Source: Amycolatopsis methanolica 239 (GTDB lineage Bacteria; Actinomycetota; Actinomycetes; Mycobacteriales; Pseudonocardiaceae). Taken from it: a DNA stretch of 64,000 nt. Numbering within the stretch: position 1 is the stretch's first letter; each line of letters starts with the position of its first letter. Made by a program: the position numbers and the translations under genes. Below, in pieces: positions 8,548-16,589 of the stretch. A model generated the notes under the pieces. It did no database searches and was not told the origin of the DNA. It saw only the letters and a program-made list of their open reading frames with translations. Location of the stretch: NCBI RefSeq assembly GCF_000739085.1, contig NZ_CP009110.1, forward strand, positions 2,108,001-2,172,000, read 5' to 3'.

Positions 8548-8724
8548 TCAAAAACCGAAGAGGTCGTCCTGCCTCCGTGAGGCCGGCCTGCACCGGGGGC
8601 ACGGCACCTCGCGCGAAGTGATCAGACCGGTCACGGGATCGACGTCGGTCTCCAGGATCCAGCCACCCGAGTCCCCGCATGTCCGGCAGAGGGTGCTCGT
8701 CTCAGCCATGGTCAGCCTGCCCAT
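8548..8724 (-). CDS. small CxxC/CxxC protein, zinc-ribbon-like
   Basis: A short reading frame with two cysteine pairs, LCRTCGDSGGWI and PCPRCRP, about 30 residues apart, as in compact zinc ribbons. From ATG 8722-8724 it has 58 residues and a purine-rich GAGGGGGA just upstream; from ATG 8707-8709 it has 53. The core between the pairs reads LETDVDPVTGLITSREV and the C-terminus is polar. Nearly all third positions are G or C, which supports real coding. It lies between sigma factor and pxpC on the same strand. No function is recognised; zinc binding is inferred from the spacing only. Confidence 0.6.
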   Translation of the reverse strand: MGRLTMAETSTLCRTCGDSGGWILETDVDPVTGLITSREVPCPRCRPASRRQDDLFGF

Positions 8725-8876
8725 CTTCCCCCTCGATGGTCGTTACCCAATCGAGTGTGCGCCGCGGCGCTGGCGGATCGAGCGCACCCGCCTGACCGCC
8801 CGCGAAGATCGAAACCGCAGGTCAGAAGGTCCGGTACGGCGCGACCACGGCGGGGCTGCGGTTGTCCACGAGGGAC

Positions 8877-9797
8877 TCAGGAGACGTAGGCATGCAGCCG
8901 CGCGGTGCGCGATTCCTCCCGCAGCTTGCCCAGCGTCCGCCGCTCGATCTGGCGGATCCGCTCGCGCGTCACGCCCAGCTCGCGGCCGACCTCCTCGAGC
9001 GTGCGCTGACGGCCGTCGTCCAGACCGCAGCGCAGCCGGATCACCTGCTGCTCCCGTGGTTTCAGCGTGGACAGCAGCTCGTCGATCTCCCGGCGCAGCA
9101 CGTGGTAGGACGCGGGCACGCCGGGCCGGTCCGGGTGGCACAACAGGTCCGCGAGCACGCTGCTGCCGTCCGTGCCGACCGTCTGGTCGAGGCTGATCGG
9201 CTCTTCGTTGTAGGAGAGCAGCTCGATCACCTGGAACGGCGTCAGGCTCAGCTCGGCGGCGATGTCCTCGTGGCCCGGCTCCCGGCCCAGTCGCGCGGCC
9301 AGTTCGCGGCGCGCGGCGAGCACGCGGTTGACCTGTTCGGCCAGGTGCACCGGGATGCGGATGGTGCGGGACTGGTCGGCCAGCGCGCGGCTGATCGCCT
9401 GCCGGATCCACCACGTCGCGTAGGTGGAGAACTTGAAGCCGGGCGTGTAGTCGTACTTCTCCACGGCGCGGATCAGCCCGAGGTTGCCCTCCTGGATGAG
9501 GTCCAGCAGCGACATGCCGCGGCCGGTGTAGCGCTTCGCGATGCTCACCACCAGCCGCAGGTTCGCCTCCAGCAGCCGGTTCTTCGCCTCCCGGCCTTCC
9601 TCGGCGATCGTGAGCAGGTCGGCGCGCCGCTGCGGATCGAGCACCCGCGTGGTCGCGAGCAGGTGCTGGGCGTAGAGCCCGGCCTCGATCCGTTTGGCGA
9701 GCGTGACCTCCTCCTCGATGGTCAGGAGGCCGGCGCGGCTGATGCCGGTGAGGTACGCGCGGACCGGATCGGCCGGCTCGAAGAGCGGTGGGGTCAC
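8877..9797 (-). CDS. RNA polymerase sigma factor, RpoD family group 2 (SigB/Hrd-like)
   Basis: Non-essential primary-like sigma factor of 306 residues. Region 1.2 is near residues 8-40 ([20 protein letters not shown]). Regions 2.1-2.4 hold [40 protein letters not shown] and [20 protein letters not shown], the core- and -10-binding helices. Region 3 is near residues 160-215 and region 4.2 near 265-290 ([20 protein letters not shown]), which reads the -35 element. There is no long acidic N-terminal region 1.1, which argues against the housekeeping factor. The GTG start has GGAGG about nine bases upstream. It is divergent from the ESX locus; control of that locus by it is possible but unproven. 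Confidence 0.93.
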   Translation of the reverse strand: MTPPLFEPADPVRAYLTGISRAGLLTIEEEVTLAKRIEAGLYAQHLLATTRVLDPQRRADLLTIAEEGREAKNRLLEANLRLVVSIAKRYTGRGMSLLDLIQEGNLGLIRAVEKYDYTPGFKFSTYATWWIRQAISRALADQSRTIRIPVHLAEQVNRVLAARRELAARLGREPGHEDIAAELSLTPFQVIELLSYNEEPISLDQTVGTDGSSVLADLLCHPDRPGVPASYHVLRREIDELLSTLKPREQQVIRLRCGLDDGRQRTLEEVGRELGVTRERIRQIERRTLGKLREESRTARLHAYVS

Positions 9798-10045
9798 CTG
9801 CCGTTGCCTCCGACAAGCCAGGGGAGTCTGCTACGCCTGACAGAGTGGCCGAACGCGCTGGCACGGAACCGACAGCCGGGCGACGTGCGTCGAAGCGGAA
9901 AAGGCCAGGTCATGGGAAACCCGGTCGCGCCGGAGTGCGGTACGGTGCGGGTCGGCTACGGGACCGCCGTGCGCACCGCGGATTTTCGCCGGGTGATCAC
10001 GGCCGGGTCCGGGGATATCGTTGGCTGGTGGAAGGGGCTCCGCAG

Positions 10046-11227
10046 GTGATCACGACTGGCCAGCAGCCGCACGCAGCCGCGCAGTTCGACGCGCGCGGCG
10101 GCGGCTCCGCCGAGCTGCGCGCCCAGGCCAGAGGGCAGGCGTGGTTCCGGCCCGTGCGCGGCCGCGGGCGGCTCGGTGTGGTGAGCCTCGCCCGGCTGCT
10201 GGCGTTCGAGATCGTGCTCGTGGTCGTCGCCGCGGTCGGCGTGCAGGAACTGTGGGCGCTGGTCGCCGCGGGCGTGATCGGGCTCGCGGTGATCGTCGGG
10301 ATGTTCGGCCGCTCGAAGGGCCGCTGGTGGACCGAGAGCCTGATGCTGTGGATGGGTTTCCGGTCGCGCCGCGGCACTTCGGGGGAGAAGCGGGACGACC
10401 CGCGGCTGACCGCGCTGTGCGAGCTGGCGCCGGACCTCGTCGTCGAGGACATCGACGGGCCGGGGGAGACCAGGCTCGGCATGGGCAGTGACGAGGCGGG
10501 CTGGTTCGCCGTGCTCGAGGTGTCCGGCGGCGCGGACGTGGCGACCCCGCCGGTGCCGCTGGCCGCGCTGGCCCGCACCGCCGCCGAGGCCGAGCAGGCC
10601 GGCGTGGTGATGCAGGTCGTCACGCACTCCGTGCCCGGCCGCGAGCCCGGGACGCGTGACCGTGCCCTGTGGGTCGCGGTGCGCCTGGACGCGCGGGCCG
10701 TCGCCGAGTCGATGATCGATTCGCCGGGCGGGCGCCTAGACGTGCCCGCCGTGCTGGCCGAGATCACCCGCCGTGCCGAGCGCGTGCTGCGCCGGCGCGG
10801 GCTGCGGGCGCGGATGCTGACCGCGGACGAGGTCGTCGACGCGCTCGCCCGCTCCTGCGACCTGCTGCCCGGCGGTGGCCCGGCGCGGGTGCACGAGGCC
10901 TGGGAGTCGTGGCACTCCACGCGCCTGACCCACGGGTGCTTCTGGATCCAGTCCTGGCCGGACCCCGACCGCGGCACCGGGCTGCTCGCCGCGCTGGCCG
11001 AGCTGCCCGCGGATCTGGTCAGCATCGCGCTGCTGCTGGAGCCGTCGTTCGACGGGACCACGCTGCGCTGCCTGGTCCGGGTCGCCGCGACGGCGCAGCG
11101 GTATCCGCAGGTGTGCGACCTGGTGAAGACGCTGGCCGGGCGCAACGGCGCCCGGGTGTCGCGTTTGGACGGTCAGCACGGCCCGGCCGTGTATGCTTCG
11201 GCACCGAGCGGGGGAGGTGCACGATGA
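10046..11227 (+). CDS. eccE: type VII secretion protein EccE
   Basis: Peripheral membrane component of the ESX secretion complex, 393 residues. The GTG at 10046 has GAAGGGG eight bases upstream. Two adjacent membrane helices (about residues 45-85: LARLLAFEIVLVVVAAVGV and LWALVAAGVIGLAVIVGMF) are followed by RWWTESLMLWMGFRSRR and a cytoplasmic domain, the normal EccE layout. EccE sits at the edge of the EccB-EccC-EccD-EccE complex in mycobacteria. Sequence conservation in this family is low, so the call depends on topology and on the ESX genes nearby. It overlaps the next gene by ATGA. Confidence 0.8.
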   Translation: MITTGQQPHAAAQFDARGGGSAELRAQARGQAWFRPVRGRGRLGVVSLARLLAFEIVLVVVAAVGVQELWALVAAGVIGLAVIVGMFGRSKGRWWTESLMLWMGFRSRRGTSGEKRDDPRLTALCELAPDLVVEDIDGPGETRLGMGSDEAGWFAVLEVSGGADVATPPVPLAALARTAAEAEQAGVVMQVVTHSVPGREPGTRDRALWVAVRLDARAVAESMIDSPGGRLDVPAVLAEITRRAERVLRRRGLRARMLTADEVVDALARSCDLLPGGGPARVHEAWESWHSTRLTHGCFWIQSWPDPDRGTGLLAALAELPADLVSIALLLEPSFDGTTLRCLVRVAATAQRYPQVCDLVKTLAGRNGARVSRLDGQHGPAVYASAPSGGGAR

Positions 11228-12273
11228 ACGCCGGACAGTACCCACCGTCGCGGCCGCAGCCGCCGGCACAGGCGATGCCGCGGCCCATGCCGCCGGCGCA
11301 GGCCCAGCCGGGGCCGCCGCCCGCGCAGCAGCAGCAACAACAGCACCAGCACATGCCGCCCGGTCAGGCGGTGCTCGGGGCGCCCGCGATGCCGCAGGCG
11401 CCCGCCGTCGTCAACGTGGCTGCCCCGGCGCCGCAGACCCAGCAGGCCGGCTCGGCCGAGGCGGCTGCCGCGACGACGGTCGAGGTCGCCCGCCCCGCGC
11501 TGGCCGTCGGCGTGCCGACGCCGATGCCGCCGCAACCGCCCGGTCCCGGCCCCGCCGCGGGCGCGGCGCGCGAGCACCGCGACTGGCGCACCCGGCGGCA
11601 CCGCTCGATCCCGCGGCTGCGCATCGGCGCGCACCACGCGTCCGACTCCGCACTGGAGTTGCTCCAGGTGTCCGCGTCCTCGGTGGGGCTGCCGCTCGGG
11701 CGGGACCAGAACGGGTTTCCGGTGGCGCTGACATTGTTCCGCCCGGAGCCGGTGTCGGTGAGCCTGATCGGCGGCGCCTGGGCGGCGCGGCTGATGGCGT
11801 ACCGCGCGTTGCGGGCCGGCGCGCGGCTGCTGGTGTTCTCGCAGCACCCGGCGGACTGGGTCCAGCTCGGACAGTCGGCGACCGGCCGCACCGACCGGGT
11901 CGCCGTGGTGGCGCCGGGTTCGCCGCCCGCGGTCACCGCCAGCGCCGACGCGCCCGTGCTGTGCCTGCACGACGCGCCCCAGTCGCAGAGCGAGCCGGAG
12001 GCGTGGCAGACGCGGGTGCTGCTGCACCGGCGGCTCACGCCCGACCGGGTGGGGGCCGTGCCGGGCTCGGACCTGGTGCTCATGCAGCGGCTCACGCCCA
12101 ACGAGGCGTCGCTGCTCGCGCCGGCGCTCCGGCTGGCCCAGCGGACGACCCAGCAGTTGCAGATGTTGCGCGACGACATGCTGGCCGTGCTGGCGGGGGA
12201 GACCAACCACTACGTGTGGGTGGACCCGGCGCCTGCCGAGCGAGCGCGCCTGGGACGGCCCGGGCGGTACTGA
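11224..12273 (+). CDS. Pro/Gln-rich protein coupled to EccE, function unknown
   Basis: A 349-residue protein with a long low-complexity head (about 125 residues rich in Pro, Gln and Ala, including a six-Gln run from CAG/CAA triplets near 11326). A compact alpha/beta C-terminal half follows (about residues 135-340). That half has a Rossmann-like rhythm (PEPVSVSLIGGAWAARLMAY; ARLLVFSQHPADWVQLGQS; DRVAVVAPG) but no complete nucleotide-binding motif. It ends NHYVWVDPAPAERARLG. Four-base overlap with eccE shows translational coupling, so it probably works with the ESX machine. The family is not recognised. Confidence 0.8.
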   Translation: MNAGQYPPSRPQPPAQAMPRPMPPAQAQPGPPPAQQQQQQHQHMPPGQAVLGAPAMPQAPAVVNVAAPAPQTQQAGSAEAAAATTVEVARPALAVGVPTPMPPQPPGPGPAAGAAREHRDWRTRRHRSIPRLRIGAHHASDSALELLQVSASSVGLPLGRDQNGFPVALTLFRPEPVSVSLIGGAWAARLMAYRALRAGARLLVFSQHPADWVQLGQSATGRTDRVAVVAPGSPPAVTASADAPVLCLHDAPQSQSEPEAWQTRVLLHRRLTPDRVGAVPGSDLVLMQRLTPNEASLLAPALRLAQRTTQQLQMLRDDMLAVLAGETNHYVWVDPAPAERARLGRPGRY

Positions 12274-12275
12274 CT

Positions 12276-12319
12276 CCGGGCGGGGAAGGCCGACCCGCCT
12301 GCCGGTCTTCCCCGCCCGG
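12276..12319 (+). terminator. hairpin after the eccE operon
   Basis: Arms 12276-12291 and 12304-12319 pair over 16 bases with one mismatch, starting three bases after the stop of the upstream gene. A second copy of the right arm (CCTTCCCCGCCCGGCCCCTTG) follows near 12340-12360, so this element was partly duplicated. Probable rho-independent-type terminator. Confidence 0.65.
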
Positions 12320-12400
12320 TCCCTTGTGGCCAAGTGCGGCCTTCCCCGCCCGGCCCCTTGTGTCTGGGTGCCGACCGCCCCCGCCCCCGATTGTGTTTCA

Positions 12401-12458
12401 GTCGCCGACCGGGGTTGTCAAGGCGGGGAAGCGTGCCTTGACAACCCCGGTCGGCGAC
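12401..12458. repeat. perfect 24-bp inverted repeat in the eccE-lipoprotein gap
   Basis: Positions 12401-12424 and 12435-12458 are exact complements around a ten-base spacer (GGGGAAGCGT); one further outer pair and partial pairing extend the stem. It lies in a 337-base gap (12274-12610) between two convergent genes. The gap otherwise contains only the adjacent hairpin and G+C-rich sequence with no coding bias. It could be a bidirectional terminator or a genome-wide palindromic repeat. Confidence 0.8.
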
Positions 12459-12610
12459 TAAAGATCTGCTGTGGGTCGGGGGCGGGGGAGGTCTGGTTGG
12501 GTGGTCGCTGCTGTTTCGTCGCCGGGTCGCGGCCGGGCCGAACTCCCCGGGCAATGCAGTGCGGCCGCACTCCACCCCAGGAGAGTGCGAGCCGCGCTGC
12601 GGGGACCTTG

Positions 12611-13216
12611 CTACTTGGTCCAGACCAGAGGGGCGTCGCTGTATTCGTCGTCGTCGAATTCGGCTCCGGCGATCTGTGCGCCGTCCTGCGTGGCGGACAG
12701 ATCGCAGGCCTCGTACTTGGCGCCCGCCGTCGTGAAGTCCTTCGGGGCGCCGTCGTCGGTGCAGCTGCCCAGCTCGCCGGTGATCACCACGCCGGTCGGG
12801 CCGCCGTCGGCCATGGCGAGGCCGAAGTTCGGCGACGAGGCGAAGGCGTGGTCCGCGCCGTCGACGTTCTCGACGGTGTACCGGATGTAGTACGGCGTCA
12901 GCCCCTTGGCGCGGTCGCCGTACTGCTGCTCCATCGCGGCCTTGTCACCGGCTTCGACCGCGGTGACGGTGACCGCCGCGGCGCCCTTGTCCCACGAGAT
13001 GACCGCGCGGTCGCCGACTTTGAGCTTGGTGCCCGGGGCGGTCTTCTCGACCGCGCCGGCGGGCGCCGCCTGCGCCGACGAGCTCGGCGCCGCCGACGAC
13101 GACGAGGCCGCGGTGGTGGTGGCCGGGCTGCTCGGCTCCTCGCCCCCACCGCAGGCCGACAGCGCCAGCGCCGCGGAAGCCAGGATCGGGAGCACGATGA
13201 GACGGGTTTTCTTCAT
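12611..13216 (-). CDS. secreted lipoprotein, probable ESX-linked, function unknown
   Basis: A 201-residue lipoprotein. MKKTRLIVLPILASAALA is the signal peptide and LSAC (residues 19-22) is the lipobox, so Cys22 would be lipidated and the protein anchored outside the membrane. A Ser/Ala/Pro-rich tether (about residues 25-55) leads to a beta-rich globular domain (about 60-200; GDRAVISWDKGAAAVTVTAV, TPYYIRYTVENVDGADHAF) like the immunoglobulin-fold DUF4352-type lipoproteins. Two Cys in that domain (GSCTDD, EACDLS) may form a disulfide. It is codirectional with and downstream of the Pro-rich WXG-like gene, which suggests membership of the ESX gene set. Confidence 0.85.
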   Translation of the reverse strand: MKKTRLIVLPILASAALALSACGGGEEPSSPATTTAASSSSAAPSSSAQAAPAGAVEKTAPGTKLKVGDRAVISWDKGAAAVTVTAVEAGDKAAMEQQYGDRAKGLTPYYIRYTVENVDGADHAFASSPNFGLAMADGGPTGVVITGELGSCTDDGAPKDFTTAGAKYEACDLSATQDGAQIAGAEFDDDEYSDAPLVWTK

Positions 13217-13299
13217 GGGGAGGTACCACTCGCTTTCCGGTGTCTGTCCACTTCGAACGTGAACGCGTTATCTGTGGATCCGACGCGCCGGAAAGCGGA

Positions 13300-15387
13300 T
13301 CAGTTCCGTCCGTCCAATGCGGATGGTTCCGGCCTGCGGTAGCCCTGCGGTTCCTGCTGCCCGCCGGTGACGACCGAACCACCCTGCGTCTCGACCTCGA
13401 ACGCCGTCTGGTCGGTGACCGGAGCCTTCTCGTCCTTGCGGACGACGCGCTTCGCGCGGTCCGCCTGCACGACCGGCTTCGCGTGCCGGTCCGGAGCCGC
13501 GACCACGGGCGTGGGTGCCCGCAGCACGTTCGGAACCTCTCCGGACGGCCCGGCGACGTACTCCTGCGCGGAGTACCGCCCGTCGAACACCGACGTCGTG
13601 CTCATCGGCAGGTTCGCGACGAACTCCGACTGCTTCCGGCTGCCGCCCTGCGTCTTCCGGCGTTTGCGCTCGGCCATCCACTCGCTGAACGTCTTGCTCG
13701 GCGCCTTGCGGTGCGGGTTGGACAGCACCGGCGGCGCACCGACACCCGGCGGCAGGCCTTCGCGCGTTCCGGTGGGCGCTTCCTTCGCGCTGCCACCGCG
13801 GTTGGCGCGCTTCGGGTCGTTGTTCAGCACCGGCGCGGTCGACGGCGGCGGCTGGAAGGCGGGCGGCTGCTCGGTCAGGTCGCTCTTCAGCGGCGCACCG
13901 GGACGTCGCCCCGCCTGCACGGCCTGGCCGTTCGGCGACTGCCCGCCCGGCGGCACCGACGGCGCCGACTGCATGGCCTGCCGGAACTCCGAACTCGCTT
14001 CGAGGCTCAGGTGCTCGTCGAAGGGCAGCGAGGTGGTGAACGTGGGCGCGCCGGGCTGGTTGCCGCCCGGCTCCTTCGCCTGCGGTTGCTGCGGCATCTG
14101 ACCGCCCGGTGGCGGTGTGATCGTGCCCGGTGGGTAGAGGCTGTTGCCCTGCTTGAACGACGGCGGGGTACCCGGACCGGCGCCCGGGCTCGGCGTCGAC
14201 GTGGTGTTCAGGCCAAGCGTCGACGGGACGTTGTTCGGCGCCTTGCCGGAGAACAGGGTGGGCGCCGTGCCGTTGCCACCGAACGAGGGCGCGGCCGGCG
14301 CCTTGCCGCCGGTGAACGCGTTCAGCATCGGAGCCGCACCGCCGGCGAGGCCCAGCAGAGCCGGGTTGATGCCGGGCGCGTTCCCCGGTGGCGTGTTCAG
14401 TCCGCCGGGCGGGGCCGGCGCTGTCGGCGGCGGACCGGGCGGCGTCGGCGCGACCGGCGCCGGCCCGGGAGGCGCTGTCGGCGTCTCGGTGGCGTTGAAC
14501 GCCGGGGTGTCCGTGGGTGCGTTCTTCGCGTTGAACGCGGGAGAATCGCCCGGCGGCTTCGGCGCGTTCTGGGGTGCGGTGGGGGCGTTGTCAGGTGCAC
14601 CCGGAGCGGTTCCCGGGGGAACACCCGGCGACCCGCCGGGCGGAGTGCCGGGCGCACCGGGCGCGTTGAGCTCCGGTGGGCGCGGCATCCCGGTCGCCTC
14701 CGGGTGCAGGATCGCGTTGAGGACCTCGAGCTTCGGCGCGTGCGCGCCCTGCAGCTTGTAGATGTAGGGCGCGTACTGGCCGGCGATCTTCTCCGCGAGC
14801 TTGCGCGCCTCCCGGTCGTAATGCTTGGTGACCTTGTTGCCCGCCTCGAGCTTGTCCTGCGCGTTGCCCGGCTTGGTGCCGACCTTCGCCTCGTAGAACG
14901 CGCCCATGTCGTGGGTCGCGTTGTCGATCGCGTCCTTCTTCTCGGCCTTGTACTCGTCGTACAGGGCCTGCATCTGGGCCTGCGCCTCGTACATCGTGTT
15001 CGACAGGCCGTAGAGTGCGGTGCTGTTGTGCAGCGCGGCGTCCTGCCACTGCCGCAGGTACCCCAGGGTCATACCGACCTTGCTGAGGAAGACGTCCTTG
15101 GCGCCGGGCGACTTCCAGTGGTCGGCCAGCGTCTGCGTCTGCTCGCGCAGGTTGTCCGCGACGGTCTGGATCATCAGCTCGACGTTGCCCCACTGGCGGG
15201 CGCGGTCGGCCGTGGTGCCGGGCTGCTCACCCTTCACCACCGCGAGGAAGAGCGATTCGATGCCGTCACCGGAGAAGTCGTAGTTCTTGCAGACCGCGGG
15301 GGGCGCGTCCTGCCCGGTGTCGTAGTATGCCCCGCCGACGCCCGTGCCGATCTTGCTCAGGTCGTACCCGAAGTAGTCGTCGCCCAT
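13300..15387 (-). CDS. large Pro-rich WXG/PPE-like ESX-associated protein
   Basis: A 695-residue protein. The N-terminal 235 residues are mostly helical and resemble WXG100/PPE secretion substrates. They include helices through WGNVELMIQTVADNLREQT and DHWKSPGAKDVFLSKVGMTL, and a second pair through MYEAQAQMQALYDEYKAEKK and DREARKLAEKIAGQYAPYIY. Residues about 240-470 are a Pro/Gly/Ala/Asn-rich stretch with repeated NAP, PPG and PAFNA blocks. The last 220 residues are polar and basic, with KTFSEWMAERKRRKTQG. Six bases separate it from the upstream gene, so they are one operon with eccC probably upstream. It is probably a secreted or surface-exposed substrate; no exact family is recognised. Confidence 0.8.
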   Translation of the reverse strand: MGDDYFGYDLSKIGTGVGGAYYDTGQDAPPAVCKNYDFSGDGIESLFLAVVKGEQPGTTADRARQWGNVELMIQTVADNLREQTQTLADHWKSPGAKDVFLSKVGMTLGYLRQWQDAALHNSTALYGLSNTMYEAQAQMQALYDEYKAEKKDAIDNATHDMGAFYEAKVGTKPGNAQDKLEAGNKVTKHYDREARKLAEKIAGQYAPYIYKLQGAHAPKLEVLNAILHPEATGMPRPPELNAPGAPGTPPGGSPGVPPGTAPGAPDNAPTAPQNAPKPPGDSPAFNAKNAPTDTPAFNATETPTAPPGPAPVAPTPPGPPPTAPAPPGGLNTPPGNAPGINPALLGLAGGAAPMLNAFTGGKAPAAPSFGGNGTAPTLFSGKAPNNVPSTLGLNTTSTPSPGAGPGTPPSFKQGNSLYPPGTITPPPGGQMPQQPQAKEPGGNQPGAPTFTTSLPFDEHLSLEASSEFRQAMQSAPSVPPGGQSPNGQAVQAGRRPGAPLKSDLTEQPPAFQPPPSTAPVLNNDPKRANRGGSAKEAPTGTREGLPPGVGAPPVLSNPHRKAPSKTFSEWMAERKRRKTQGGSRKQSEFVANLPMSTTSVFDGRYSAQEYVAGPSGEVPNVLRAPTPVVAAPDRHAKPVVQADRAKRVVRKDEKAPVTDQTAFEVETQGGSVVTGGQQEPQGYRRPEPSALDGRN

Positions 15388-15393
15388 GCTCGT

Positions 15394-16467
15394 CTACCCC
15401 CCTGCCGCCGCGCGTCGTGCCTGCTCGAGCTCGTCGTAGTTCTGCCGGTAGTCGGCGCCGCTCGGCAGGTCGTGCTGGGTGCTGACCGACCGCTCGTCGG
15501 TCTTGACGGGCACCTTCTCCTCGGTGTTGCCGTCGTGGTCGACGTCGTTGACGTCCTTCTGCACCGACTCGCTGTAGTAGTCGCGGGCGTGTGAGCCGTC
15601 CTGGAAGTTGTATGTGACCACGTGCTGACTCGGCGCCGGGGTGTCGGATTTGACCGGCTTCCCGTCCTTGTCGTAGGTCTGCGACGTCGTGACCTGGTGG
15701 ACGACGTTGGGGTTGGAGTCGACGTCGTGCTTCGTGGTGCGGCGCGTCTCGCCGACCGGGGCGCCGTTGCTGTAGAGCGTCGTGACCGTCGTGTCCTCGT
15801 CCTCGCCCTTCGTCGAGGTGATCATGTACTGCCGGACGCCGTTCTTGTCGTCCAGGTACTCGGTGGTCACCCCGCCGTTGGCCTGCACCGTGCGGGTGCC
15901 GCCGTCCGCGGTGCGGTAGGTCGTGATCGTCATGTTGCCCACGACGATCTGGTTGATCATCGTGTCGTTGCCGGTCCGGGTGACGCCGGTCCCGGGCGGC
16001 GGGGTGAGGTCCTTGGCGATGGTGTGCTTGTCGGTCAGCCAGGACGGGACGTCGCCCGGCTTCTTGGCGCCGTCCATCTGGAAGGCCCACTCGATCGCGT
16101 CGACCATCGACGCGTTGTTGCCGTCCATCTTCTCGAAGACCTCGCCCATGATCAGCGCGACGGACGCGATCGCGGTGACGTTCTTGTACAGGTCGGGGAT
16201 GAACATCCCCATCTCCTGCGCGTTGCGGTCGGCGAAGGCCTGCATGTCCAGGCCCGGCTCGAACATCGAGGACATCAGCATGTCCTTGCCGCCGGGGCCC
16301 TGCAGCGCCGACTGGGCGGACATCGTGTCGCTGCTCAGCTCCTTGCCGACCTGGGCGATGTTCTTGCCGTAGTTGCGGAAGTTCGTCGGGTCCAGCTCGA
16401 GCTCGGCTCCGTTGGCAGCCCAGTCCGGGGTGGGAACGCTGCCTGGTTCGTCCGGTATCGGTGCCAC
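15394..16467 (-). CDS. ESX-associated protein with helical head and Thr-rich beta domain
   Basis: A 357-residue protein that starts at GTG 16465-16467 with GGGAGGGA nearby. Residues 1-150 are helical, with a WXG-like helical hairpin (TNFRNYGKNIAQVGKELSSD, then MFIPDLYKNVTAIASVALIM). Residues about 160-330 are beta-rich with many Thr, Asp and Asn (MTITTYRTADGGTRTVQANG; VVTYNFQDGSHARDYY), which looks like a repetitive beta structure. It lacks a signal peptide, as type VII substrates do. It lies between eccC and the Pro-rich protein on the same strand. No family name can be given. Confidence 0.75.
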   Translation of the reverse strand: MAPIPDEPGSVPTPDWAANGAELELDPTNFRNYGKNIAQVGKELSSDTMSAQSALQGPGGKDMLMSSMFEPGLDMQAFADRNAQEMGMFIPDLYKNVTAIASVALIMGEVFEKMDGNNASMVDAIEWAFQMDGAKKPGDVPSWLTDKHTIAKDLTPPPGTGVTRTGNDTMINQIVVGNMTITTYRTADGGTRTVQANGGVTTEYLDDKNGVRQYMITSTKGEDEDTTVTTLYSNGAPVGETRRTTKHDVDSNPNVVHQVTTSQTYDKDGKPVKSDTPAPSQHVVTYNFQDGSHARDYYSESVQKDVNDVDHDGNTEEKVPVKTDERSVSTQHDLPSGADYRQNYDELEQARRAAAGG

Positions 16468-16589
16468 GATGTCCCTCCCAAACGTCGTGAAGCCCAGCTC
16501 AGGTGGCGGGGGCCCACCGGGGGTAGGGGTCGGCGGACCCCCGCTTCCCTAGCCAACCACCTCGAGTCAACCCCGGTGAATCACTTTCC

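Noticed and set aside
12260-12480. A CRISPR array or phage attachment site in the repeat-rich gap
   Set aside because: The repeats are inverted hairpin arms, not regularly spaced direct repeats with unique spacers, and no tRNA or integrase is present.
13240-15594. A 784-codon plus-strand frame opposite the Pro-rich ESX protein
   Set aside because: It is Arg/Gly/Leu/Val-rich shadow sequence; the minus-strand gene has organised helical and Pro-rich segments and a ribosome site.
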